Assembly: GCA_021163175.1 (NCBI GenBank) | Contig: JAGGXG010000159.1 | Coordinates: 1-9,604 of the forward strand | Direction of reading: 5' to 3' | DNA length: 9,604 nt | From: Thermoplasmata archaeon | GTDB lineage: Archaea > Thermoplasmatota > E2 > UBA202 > JdFR-43 | Part shown: positions 1-7,372 of the stretch, piece after piece | Layout: each line of letters starts with the position of its first letter | How positions within the stretch are numbered: the stretch's first letter is position 1 | Translations under genes and position numbers: made by a program | Notes under the pieces: model-generated | What the model saw: the letters and a program-made list of their open reading frames with translations, nothing else | Database searches by the model: none | Told to the model about the DNA's origin: nothing

Positions 1-2156
1 CTCGCATTACCTTCGAAGATGCTGAATACGTTTATGGAAAATTCTGGAGAGAATACCTCTTTTATCATAATGATATTGGCTACCCGTTGCTCATGGAGAA
101 GTTGCAGGGAATAAAATATCTTTGGGATAACGCCACATATTACCCTCCAGCCCACAGAACATGGAAATGGAGCATGGAAAATAATCCTACAGCCATAGAA
201 ACATTGAACTACTGGGTTGGAAAAACAGTGAATCAGCTTGCTACTGGGGATCGCCCTGGACAGCCAAATGTTATAGCTCACGAACACAACGGATTTTGTG
301 GCGAGTTGCAGCAGATTAGTGTAGCTGCCCAGAGAGCTGCTTTGATTCCAAGCGTTGGAATATGCGACTTAGGTGAAGACCATGTATGGCGAGAATTCTG
401 GTGCAACGGCTGGCATGAATGCGACAACTGGTGGGCGGACGGCGGCGGCTGCGTCGCAAATTATAGCGAGTATCGTTACAGGTGGGGAAAGATTATTTCC
501 GCCCTTTTTGCATGGCGGGGAGATAGTAGCATATATGATGTCACGCCTAAGTATATAAAGGCAGGGGATAGAGGTATTGTTGAGGTAAGTGTCGTTGATT
601 CTTTTGGCAATCCCGTCGATGGTGCTCGTGTTATCGTATTTGGAAGCTGGAAAGCAAACAATTTTAAAAACAGGCTATGGGGAAAGACGGTTGGGCGAAT
701 ATGGCAAATGATGCCCAACGAAATAAAAAAGAAATGGGAAGACAAATATGAGAAAGCATGGAAGTTTTACAGGGAGCGTGTTCCGGGCCTGGTTCCATGG
801 GTATGGCCAAGCATATGGAATTACACGAACATGGATGGAAAATGCAAATTCAATCTTGGATTGGGGCATTCCTACCTATTCTTGATAAACAAGGATGATA
901 TCTTTTACTATGGCCCATTCACCATAGGAAAAAGCAATTCATTACATTATTACGTTACAATATTTCCGAATTCAACAAGGCATTTTCATGTTCATTTCAT
1001 TTTGCCAGATATTCATGAAAGAATGAGAGAGCCATATATTACAGGAGGAAATGGAGACTACGAGTTCAGCATTTCATTTGCAGCTAAAGCATACACGCTT
1101 CAACGAAACCCATGGGATTGGAAGGAGGGGTTGAAAGAAAGCAAAGGAAAAATAAAATTCTTCGTTGTTGATGAGGAAAACTTCAAGAAATATAAAGAAG
1201 GACTGCCATTCAATGCAATAACTTATTCGTATTCTGGCAATGAAAGCATTAAATTCAATGCAACAAACTGCTACATCGTTTTCAGAAATGATGCAAAAAG
1301 GAGCGATATTCTTTTGCATTTAAAGCTAAAAATAAAGGGAAAAGGCAACTTTATTCATATATATGAGCCAGATTTTGGAATCGTGGATAAAGGAATTGTG
1401 AGCATAAATGGCACATCAACAGGAGACGGCGTAGTTAAAATAGATGACAAAGAATGGAATGTTAATGGAAACTTCACAATAAAATGGAATGCAAGCATTG
1501 GAAAGCATGTTATAGAAGTAAGGCAGGAAAATTTTGAAAAGCAATATGAAGTGTATTGCTACGATATTTCGCCACCAGAGATAAAAATTTATTCCCCTTC
1601 TGGAGGCTCTATGGAAAAATTGCATTTAATAGGGGAAATAAATGATAATGGTAAGATTAAGGAAGCGAAAGCTTTTGTTGGAGGAAAGGAAATAAGCCTG
1701 CAAAACAAATTTGATTTGAATGTAACTCTTTCTCCTGGCGACTACACTCTACGCATAATTGCTATCGACGCCTCAAACAATTCTGCAAGCAAAAGCATAC
1801 CTTTTGCAATATTGGGCAATGATGAAAAGCCAACCATAGGAAAAGTTTACTACACGCCAGCAAATCCAACAAATGAAAGCGATGTCTTTGTGTATGCATT
1901 CGTTAACAAAACATTCTACAACATAAGCAGAGTAAGCATAATAATGAATGGTGAAGAAAAATCGCTATTCGAATATGCAAGCCACCCAAGCCAGCCCCGC
2001 CACAACGAGGATGAGTTGAGAAATGTGAGCAACTCCCCACGTTATGGAATAGAACTGGCTCAGATGGAAAAAGGAACATATAAATTCAAAATAAAAGCAG
2101 TTGATGCAGCTGGAAACGAGGCGATTTCAAAAGAATATGAAATGACTGTGAGCTAA
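1..2156 (+). CDS. Secreted-type transglutaminase-like protein with Ig-like modules (5'-truncated)
   Basis: The frame is open from base 3 to the TAA at 2154-2156, so the true start lies left of the window; the TTG at 87 and ATG at 93 are internal. Residues are numbered from codon 87. A transglutaminase/papain-like core is visible: Cys71 in GFCGELQ, His99 in DHVWREFW, and an Asp nearby (Asp113 in ECDNW, or Asp118), fitting a Cys-His-Asp triad. From about residue 155 come beta-rich modules: DSFGNPVDGARV resembles a carboxypeptidase-regulatory or Ig-like domain, and from about 495 Ig/cadherin-like repeats begin at ISPPEIKIYSP. Many N-x-S/T sequons suggest a cell-surface or exported glycoprotein. 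No C-terminal membrane anchor is present; a signal peptide could only be in the missing part. The substrate is unknown. It could be a peptidase or a cross-linking enzyme. It converges on the next gene with a 6-bp gap. Confidence 0.8.
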   Translation, partial: RITFEDAEYVYGKFWREYLFYHNDIGYPLLMEKLQGIKYLWDNATYYPPAHRTWKWSMENNPTAIETLNYWVGKTVNQLATGDRPGQPNVIAHEHNGFCGELQQISVAAQRAALIPSVGICDLGEDHVWREFWCNGWHECDNWWADGGGCVANYSEYRYRWGKIISALFAWRGDSSIYDVTPKYIKAGDRGIVEVSVVDSFGNPVDGARVIVFGSWKANNFKNRLWGKTVGRIWQMMPNEIKKKWEDKYEKAWKFYRERVPGLVPWVWPSIWNYTNMDGKCKFNLGLGHSYLFLINKDDIFYYGPFTIGKSNSLHYYVTIFPNSTRHFHVHFILPDIHERMREPYITGGNGDYEFSISFAAKAYTLQRNPWDWKEGLKESKGKIKFFVVDEENFKKYKEGLPFNAITYSYSGNESIKFNATNCYIVFRNDAKRSDILLHLKLKIKGKGNFIHIYEPDFGIVDKGIVSINGTSTGDGVVKIDDKEWNVNGNFTIKWNASIGKHVIEVRQENFEKQYEVYCYDISPPEIKIYSPSGGSMEKLHLIGEINDNGKIKEAKAFVGGKEISLQNKFDLNVTLSPGDYTLRIIAIDASNNSASKSIPFAILGNDEKPTIGKVYYTPANPTNESDVFVYAFVNKTFYNISRVSIIMNGEEKSLFEYASHPSQPRHNEDELRNVSNSPRYGIELAQMEKGTYKFKIKAVDAAGNEAISKEYEMTVS

Positions 2157-2162
2157 ACGAAA

Positions 2163-2408
2163 TCACACTCTTGAAACAATAAAATCTATTCCTTTCTTTG
2201 TTATTCTCAGATGCTCATTATTTTTAAATTCCACATAGCCCTCTTTTTTTAACACTTCGATGGCTTCATCAAAATTCTCGCACGGAACACGCATTTTTAA
2301 ATGATTGCAGCTTATCCATGCATCTCCATTATCAACTCTATATATCAAAAGACTTAGCAGTATATCTTCCATCTCTTCATTTTCCATTGCTATCATATAT
2401 TTTACCAT
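2163..2408 (-). CDS. Small winged-helix-like protein, function unknown
   Basis: This 81-residue protein is predominantly helical. A C-terminal section (EAIEVLKKEGYVEF, then a short turn, then LRITKKGIDFI, about residues 48-77) looks like the recognition helix and wing of a winged-helix DNA-binding fold, as in many small archaeal regulators. I cannot assign a family. The start at 2408 has GGAG at 2420-2423, 11 nt upstream, a rather long spacing; in-frame Met codons 5 and 8 are alternatives. The gene diverges from the Lhr helicase gene and seems to share its TATA region (2442-2451), so it might regulate that operon, which is inference from position only. It has two cysteines (34 and 43), too few to argue for a metal site. 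Confidence 0.6.
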   Translation of the reverse strand: MVKYMIAMENEEMEDILLSLLIYRVDNGDAWISCNHLKMRVPCENFDEAIEVLKKEGYVEFKNNEHLRITKKGIDFIVSRV

Positions 2409-2441
2409 ATATATTTTTTCTCCTTTTCATTGCCTGCAAAG

Positions 2442-2451
2442 TTTTTTAAAT
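2442..2451. promoter_or_regulatory. Shared TATA element between winged-helix gene and lhr
   Basis: The sequence TTTTTTAAAT reads as a TATA box on both strands (ATTTAAAAAA on the minus strand). Its centre is about 25 bp from the ATG at 2471, as expected for a leaderless helicase mRNA. On the minus strand, initiation about 25 bp away would fall near 2421, leaving a roughly 13-nt leader that begins at the GGAG motif. Whether one box or two overlapping boxes serve the two genes cannot be told from sequence. Confidence 0.55.
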
Positions 2452-2470
2452 TTGCATGGTTAAAAAAGCA

Positions 2471-5035
2471 ATGATAAAATTTGCTACAAGGGCTTACAGT
2501 GATGACGAGATATACTCCATACTTACTCCGGAGATAAGAGAATGGTTCAGGGGCAAGTATAAAAAGTTTACACCTCCTCAAAGATATGCAATTATGGAGA
2601 TACATAACGGGAATAACATTCTCATTTCCTCTCCAACAGGATCTGGAAAAACATTTGCAGCTTTTATGGCGGCAATAAATGAATTGCTAATGCTTGCCAA
2701 AAAAGGAGAGCTTGAGGACAAAATATATGTGCTGTATGTTTCCCCGCTAAAGGCATTAAACAATGACATAGAAAGAAATCTCAAGGAGCCTCTCAAAGAA
2801 ATATATGGAAAATACAAAATAAAAGAAAAAATAAGGATAGGCGTCAGAACAGGCGACACAACGCAGCAGGAACGGCAGCGCCAGACAAGGAAACCGCCCC
2901 ATATTCTTATAACAACGCCTGAAAGCCTTTCCATCATATTGAATGCTCCTTCAATTTCAAGAAAATTGAAGGAAATAAAATGGATCATAGTTGATGAAAT
3001 CCATGCTTTAGCAGATAACAAGCGTGGCTTGCATTTGTCTTTGTCGTTAGAAAGACTTGTTTACAATATGGAGAAAGAACCAATAAGGATCGGGTTGTCG
3101 GCGACAATAGCTCCAATGAAAGAAATTGCCAAATTTCTGGTTGGAGTTGGAAGAGATTGCAAAATAGTTGATGTGAATTTTTTGAAGCAGATTGATTTGA
3201 AAGTTGTATCCCCCGTAAATGATTTGATCTACACTCCAGCAAGCGAGCTTTCCAATGCATTGTACAATCTGCTCTATAAGCTTATAAGAGAGCATAGGAC
3301 AACGCTTATTTTTACAAATACAAGAAGTGCTACAGAAAGAGTTGTTTTTCATCTTAAAAGCAGGTTTAAGGATTTAGATGGAAAAATAGAGGCCCATCAT
3401 GGCTCCTTGTCAAGGGAGGTTCGTTTGAGTGTGGAAGAAAGATTGAAAAAAGGAGAGCTAAAATGCGTTGTTTCTTCCACGAGCCTGGAGCTTGGGATAG
3501 ACATTGGATATATTGATCTCGTTATTCTTCTTGGCTCACCAAAGAGTGTTACAAGGGCATTACAGCGTATTGGAAGGAGTGGCCATTTTCTGCATGAAGT
3601 GTCAAAAGGTCGTATAGTTGTTCTGGACAGAGATGATTTAATTGAGTGTGTTGTTCTGGCAAGAGAAGCATTGAATGGAAGATTGGATAGGGTAACAATA
3701 CCCAAAAATGCTCTCGATGTTCTGGCGCAGCATGTGGTTGGAATGGCAATAGAAAAGAAATGGAAGGTTACGGAAGCTTTGAAAGTTATAAGGAAAGCCT
3801 ATCCATATAAAAATTTGCCAAAAAGAGATTTCATAAAATTGCTTCATTATCTGGCTGGCGAATATGAAGAACTTGAGGATAGAAAGATATATGGCAAAAT
3901 ATGGTTCGATGCCAAGGATGAAATGTTCGGGCGGCGGGGCAAGATGGTGCGCCCCATATATTATCTTAATGTTGGAACCATACCGGATGAGGTTGCTGTT
4001 AGAGTTTATACTCTCGCCAATAGGTATGTTGGCAAGGTTGAAGAGCCTTTTGCAGAACGACTCAAGAAAGGAGATATATTTGTTTTGGCTGGCAATACAT
4101 ATGAGTTCATAAAAAGCAAGGGCATGAAAATATATGTGGAACCTCGCCCAGACATGACGCCCACAATTCCATCCTGGTTTTCTGAACAGCTGCCGTTAAG
4201 CTTTGATCTGGCAATGCAGATTGGAAAATTCAGGAGAAAAATGGAAGAGTTAATCAAAAAAGGAGGCGTCGTTGGCTATTTAATCAAAAATTATGGTATA
4301 GATGAGAAAACAGCAATGGCAATCTACTCATACTTTGAGGAGCAATCCCATTTTTCCATTCCAAATGATAGACGTGTTGTTGTCGAGGTATTTGAAAAAG
4401 AAGGGTATCGCTACATCATTTTTCATACTCTTGTTGGAAGAAGAGCAAACGATGCATTAGCGAGGATCTTCGCATATAGAATAACGAAGAAATTCAAGTT
4501 TAATGTAAGGCTTGCAATAACGGACAATGGATTTGCAATAATTTATCCGTGGTGGAAGGATGGGATAGATGATAAAAGTATCAAAGCATTGTTTAATGCA
4601 AATAAAATGGAAGAAGATTTGAAAAAGGCTCTTGCAAATACAGAGATTCTGAAGCGTCGTTTCAGGCATGTTGCTACAAGGAGCTTGATGATTTTGAAGA
4701 ATTATCTGGGGCATGAAATGAGTGTTTCAAGGCAGCAAAAGAATGCTTCAATGCTATTTAAAGTTGTGAATGAAATAGATCCAGATTTTCCTGCACTGAA
4801 AGAAACATATCGCGAGATAATGGAGGATTCAATGGACATAAAAAATGCGAAGAAATATATGAAAAAAATCGAGGAGGGAAAAATAAAAATAGAGATTTTG
4901 AGAACAACACTGCCATCTCCATTTTCGTTTAACATCGTCGCCATAGGAGCAACGGATGTTGTGCTAATGGAGGATAGAAAGGAGCTGATAAAGGAATTGC
5001 ATAAGGAAGTCATGAGAATGATAAAAAATGCATGA
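2471..5035 (+). CDS. lhr: Lhr-family DEAD/DEAH-box superfamily 2 helicase
   Basis: This is an ATP-dependent nucleic-acid helicase of the Lhr family, about 854 residues, a normal length for archaeal Lhr. Numbered from ATG 2471, visible motifs are FTPPQRYAI (about 33-41), Walker A SPTGSGKT with Lys60, DEIH at 175-178, SAT at 210-212, STSLELGID (about 336-344) and QRIGRSGH (365-372) with the arginine finger. An Lhr-type winged-helix region follows (LDVLAQHVVGMA, from about 414) and then the long Lhr C-terminal region. I see no C-terminal cysteine cluster, which, as I recall the subfamilies, fits aLhr2 better than aLhr1. Lhr proteins act in DNA repair or RNA metabolism. I prefer ATG 2471 over ATG 2456 because the TATA centre is only about 10 bp from 2456 but about 25 bp from 2471. 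The downstream phosphoesterase gene overlaps its end by 8 bp, indicating one transcript. Confidence 0.94.
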   Translation: MIKFATRAYSDDEIYSILTPEIREWFRGKYKKFTPPQRYAIMEIHNGNNILISSPTGSGKTFAAFMAAINELLMLAKKGELEDKIYVLYVSPLKALNNDIERNLKEPLKEIYGKYKIKEKIRIGVRTGDTTQQERQRQTRKPPHILITTPESLSIILNAPSISRKLKEIKWIIVDEIHALADNKRGLHLSLSLERLVYNMEKEPIRIGLSATIAPMKEIAKFLVGVGRDCKIVDVNFLKQIDLKVVSPVNDLIYTPASELSNALYNLLYKLIREHRTTLIFTNTRSATERVVFHLKSRFKDLDGKIEAHHGSLSREVRLSVEERLKKGELKCVVSSTSLELGIDIGYIDLVILLGSPKSVTRALQRIGRSGHFLHEVSKGRIVVLDRDDLIECVVLAREALNGRLDRVTIPKNALDVLAQHVVGMAIEKKWKVTEALKVIRKAYPYKNLPKRDFIKLLHYLAGEYEELEDRKIYGKIWFDAKDEMFGRRGKMVRPIYYLNVGTIPDEVAVRVYTLANRYVGKVEEPFAERLKKGDIFVLAGNTYEFIKSKGMKIYVEPRPDMTPTIPSWFSEQLPLSFDLAMQIGKFRRKMEELIKKGGVVGYLIKNYGIDEKTAMAIYSYFEEQSHFSIPNDRRVVVEVFEKEGYRYIIFHTLVGRRANDALARIFAYRITKKFKFNVRLAITDNGFAIIYPWWKDGIDDKSIKALFNANKMEEDLKKALANTEILKRRFRHVATRSLMILKNYLGHEMSVSRQQKNASMLFKVVNEIDPDFPALKETYREIMEDSMDIKNAKKYMKKIEEGKIKIEILRTTLPSPFSFNIVAIGATDVVLMEDRKELIKELHKEVMRMIKNA

Positions 5036-5735
5036 AATCGAAAAAGATGGAATTGTAATAAGCGATACATACGCAGCATATTTGCCAGAGCATGGAATAG
5101 CTGTTGTGAGTGATTTGCATATCGGCTATGAAGGAGTTCTCCAGAGAGAGGGAGTAATGATTCCAAAATATCAGAAGAAAATTTTGATGGAGAGGCTGGA
5201 GAAAATCATAGAAAAATTTGAGCCAGAGCTTCTCATAATAAATGGCGATTTCAAGCATGAATTTGGAAAAAATCTCCGCCAGGAATGGAATGAAGCAATG
5301 GAATTGCTGGAGTTCATAAAAAATAAAACAAATGTTTTGCTTGTGAGAGGCAACCATGACAACTTTTTGAAGACTATTGCTTCCAAGGCAGATGTGAGAG
5401 TTGTTGAACACTATAAGGTTGGTGATATAACCATATTTCATGGGCATAAAGATATGAAGGGAAAAAAGAAAATAATAGGGCATGAGCACCCAAGCATAAG
5501 TCTGAGAGATGCTGTTGGGGCTATGGTAAAGCTACCATGTTTTCTGATTAGCGATTCCATTACAGTTTTGCCAGCTTTAAGCCCTCTTGCAAGTGGAACA
5601 GATGTTTCAACAGCAGATAAAGAAGAATATTTGTCGCCTGTTTTAAAAAAAGAGGACATAGAAAACCTTGAAATATATGCTATAGCCGATGGCCTGCTCT
5701 TTTTCTCTACTGTGGGAAAAATAAGGAGATTGTAA
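5028..5735 (+). CDS. Metallophosphoesterase, archaeal SbcD/Mre11-related
   Basis: This calcineurin-like phosphoesterase has 235 residues and all the metal-binding blocks in order: SDLHIGYE (Asp29, His31), NGDFKH (Asp74), RGNHDN (Asn109, His110), FHGH (His138, His140) and GHEHPS (His152, His154). The compact size and the GHEHP block match the archaeal SbcD-related phosphoesterase family (TIGR00024, from memory). The family is expected to bind two metal ions and hydrolyse phosphodiester or phosphomonoester bonds; the natural substrate is not known. The ATG at 5028 lies inside the end of the helicase gene (stop 5033-5035), so translation is probably coupled. Pairing of an Lhr-type helicase with a phosphoesterase also occurs in bacteria, which supports a joint role in nucleic-acid processing or repair; this last point is inference. 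Confidence 0.9.
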   Translation: MHEIEKDGIVISDTYAAYLPEHGIAVVSDLHIGYEGVLQREGVMIPKYQKKILMERLEKIIEKFEPELLIINGDFKHEFGKNLRQEWNEAMELLEFIKNKTNVLLVRGNHDNFLKTIASKADVRVVEHYKVGDITIFHGHKDMKGKKKIIGHEHPSISLRDAVGAMVKLPCFLISDSITVLPALSPLASGTDVSTADKEEYLSPVLKKEDIENLEIYAIADGLLFFSTVGKIRRL

Positions 5736-5737
5736 GT

Positions 5738-5745
5738 TTTATATA
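5738..5745 (+). promoter_or_regulatory. TATA box for the PhoU/TrkA-C pair
   Basis: TTTATATA lies 24 bp (3' edge) upstream of ATG 5769, starting just after the phosphoesterase stop codon. The spacing is that of an archaeal TATA box for a leaderless transcript, and no Shine-Dalgarno sequence precedes the ATG. It indicates that the two genes downstream form their own transcription unit rather than a continuation of the helicase operon. Confidence 0.65.
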
Positions 5746-5768
5746 GAAGTTTTACAATTATTCCAAGC

Positions 5769-6392
5769 ATGAAAATTCCTCGGTGGAAAAAAGCAGAATT
5801 TGAAGAAATTGAATATGAGCCTGCGAGCATAAAAGAAATACTGAAAGAAATGAAAAGCATATCTGAGCTCATTGTTGATCTTGCCTATTCTGCCATTCTT
5901 TTTCATAATAAAGAGATAGCTGAAGAAGTTCGCTACCTCGAGGTCAGAATGGATAAGCTGAATTACATGATAAGGATGATGGCTATGCTTGCAGCCCGCA
6001 CACCCGAAGATGCGGAGCAGATGGCGGGCATCCTCCAGGTGGCGGAGGCGGCGGAGACCATATCAAATGCAGCTGGAGACATTGTAAAAATTTTGTCTTT
6101 GAAACTTGAGCACCCCATACTGCCTCGCCTTATAAAGGAATCGGACGAGGTGATAAAGAAATTGAGTGTCGATGAAAAATCAAAGGCTATTGGCAGAAAA
6201 ATTGGAGAGCTGCATATAGCTTCGGAGACAGGAGTCAGGATTCTTGCAATAAGAAGGAAGGATAGATGGATATATGGTCCTTCGCCAGAGGTGAGACTGA
6301 GAGCAAATGACAGTCTTATATGCATAGGAACCGAAGAAGGATTGCAGCATTTGAAGAAATTTCTGAAAGGCGAGTTAGAGGTGCTTGAATGA
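5769..6392 (+). CDS. PhoU-like / TrkA-C (RCK_C) fusion protein A
   Basis: This 207-residue soluble protein has two parts. Residues about 20-115 form a PhoU-like helical bundle (LIVDLAYSAILFHNKEIAEE, then a helix rich in Glu and Ala). Residues about 122-203 form a TrkA-C/RCK_C domain (ESDEVI, IGELHIASETGV, ILAIRR, WIYGPSP, LRANDSLICIGTEEGL). RCK_C domains bind small ligands and gate cation channels or transporters, and similar archaeal PhoU/TrkA-C proteins have been linked to potassium or divalent-cation transport. No transporter gene is beside it here. The start follows a TATA box by about 24 bp, so the mRNA is probably leaderless. The stop overlaps the next gene as ATGA. A segment around 6001-6060 is strikingly GC-rich (42 of 60 bases) compared with its surroundings. 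The partner and ligand are unknown. Confidence 0.85.
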   Translation: MKIPRWKKAEFEEIEYEPASIKEILKEMKSISELIVDLAYSAILFHNKEIAEEVRYLEVRMDKLNYMIRMMAMLAARTPEDAEQMAGILQVAEAAETISNAAGDIVKILSLKLEHPILPRLIKESDEVIKKLSVDEKSKAIGRKIGELHIASETGVRILAIRRKDRWIYGPSPEVRLRANDSLICIGTEEGLQHLKKFLKGELEVLE

Positions 6393-6970
6393 GTGAGGAA
6401 GAAGCTGAGGCGATGCTGCTTGAATTAAAAGAGAAGGCCGAGTTGATGGTTGACTTGGCTTATTCTTCCACATTGTATGATAATAAAGAAATTGCAAAAG
6501 AAGTTTATGAACTCGAAGATTATATCGATAAGTTACACTATGAATTGCAGAAGCTTGCAGTCGAAGATTCAAAAAAGGGAGAACTTGAAGTTGATGAAAC
6601 GCTGGCAATAATAAGGCTTGGAAATTGCTCAGAAATTATAGCGGATGCTGCCCGTGAAATAGCAGATGTTGAGCTACGAGACATAGAGTTGCATCCTGTT
6701 ATAAAGGAAAGCATACTGGAAAGTGACGAAGTAATTTTGAAGGCTGAAGTGAAAGAAAATTCTGTGCTTAACGGAAAAAAGCTTGGCGATATTGAACTTG
6801 CAACAAAAACCGGGATGTGGGTTGTAGCCATAAAGCGTGGAAAAAAATGGATTTATGGGGCAAACAAAAATACAATGATTAAGAAAGGAGACATTCTTTT
6901 TGTTAAAGGACCAAGAGAAGGAATGAAACATTTCATGGCTTTGGTAGAAGGAAAGGAAAGCGAGATATGA
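6389..6970 (+). CDS. PhoU-like / TrkA-C (RCK_C) fusion protein B, paralogue of A
   Basis: This 193-residue protein has the same architecture as its upstream neighbour: PhoU-like helices at about 12-105 and a TrkA-C/RCK_C domain at about 108-190. The two align throughout, with LMVDLAYSS, NKEIAKEVYELE, IDKL, ESDEVI, GKKLGDIELATKTGM and KKWIYG in B matching corresponding stretches in A, so they arose by tandem duplication. B lacks the 15-residue N-terminal extension of A. The ATGA overlap (6389-6392) indicates translational coupling and near-equal expression, which would suit a heteromeric regulator; that is inference. The protein has no membrane segments and no visible enzyme motif. A T-rich tract just downstream probably ends the transcript. 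Confidence 0.85.
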   Translation: MSEEEAEAMLLELKEKAELMVDLAYSSTLYDNKEIAKEVYELEDYIDKLHYELQKLAVEDSKKGELEVDETLAIIRLGNCSEIIADAAREIADVELRDIELHPVIKESILESDEVILKAEVKENSVLNGKKLGDIELATKTGMWVVAIKRGKKWIYGANKNTMIKKGDILFVKGPREGMKHFMALVEGKESEI

Positions 6971-6983
6971 CATAAATCGTAAA

Positions 6984-6995
6984 TTTTTTCTTTTT
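6984..6995 (+). terminator. T-rich archaeal transcription terminator
   Basis: TTTTTTCTTTTT lies 14 bp after the stop codon of paralogue B. Oligo-T on the non-template strand without a needed hairpin is the usual archaeal intrinsic terminator. It would end the PhoU/TrkA-C transcript before the minus-strand genes that face it. Confidence 0.55.
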
Positions 6996-7043
6996 CTTGC
7001 CTTATATTATCATGTTAGAATTGTTAAATTTGGCTTATATGCA

Positions 7044-7372
7044 TTATTTCCATTGGAGAGTTAAATTTCTCCCTTTCTTAAAAATTGCATTAAACAAATC
7101 TATTCCTTTATTTCTTTCCTAAAATCGGTATTACATCATTTGAACCAGCAATGGCAGTAGGAGCTATAAATACGAAACCATTGATCACCAACAATCATTT
7201 CCCCAAGGTCACGAGGTAAAATAGAAATATCTGCACCTGTGTTAACCAAAACATCCTTCAATTTTAACCAATCCCCATTATAATCTTCTACTTCAACATC
7301 AATCAAAGGCCTTTTTATCTTTCCAAATATTCCACTTTTCCCTTCTTTATATTCAAAACTCCTTTCAGGCAA
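7044..7372 (-). pseudogene. Retropepsin-like aspartyl protease, decayed
   Basis: The first frame (from TTG 7370-7372) reads MPERSFEYKEG, then FGKIKRPLIDVEV, then VNTGADISILPRDLGE, which resembles prokaryotic retropepsin-like (gag-type) aspartyl proteases. Three lesions are visible. First, the catalytic DTG/DSG is NTG (codon 7241-7243 is AAC, one step from GAC). Second, the frame switches near 7172-7195: the open frame ends in unrelated residues while the +1 frame continues as GFVFIAPTAIAG then NDVIPILG, and the distance to the ILGR block looks about 30-40 residues too short, implying an internal deletion. Third, an extra A in the run at 7115-7117 must be skipped to recover ILG-RNKGIDLFNAIFKKG and a stop at 7044-7046. 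The family assignment is from motif memory. The gene overlaps the preceding small gene by 8 bp, so it was translationally coupled. Confidence 0.68.
7061..7076. repeat. 16-bp direct repeat, copy 1
   Basis: TTAAATTTCTCCCTTT occurs here and again at 7451-7466, exactly 390 bp away and in the same orientation. On the minus strand both copies are read in the same phase as K-G-R-N-L, here near the end of the retropepsin pseudogene. Two copies around the pseudogene could be an accident of similar peptides or a recombination footprint. Confidence 0.5.

Noticed and set aside
5010..5489. 159-codon minus-strand frame over the phosphoesterase
   Set aside because: Antisense to a gene with all metal-binding motifs; no family features of its own.
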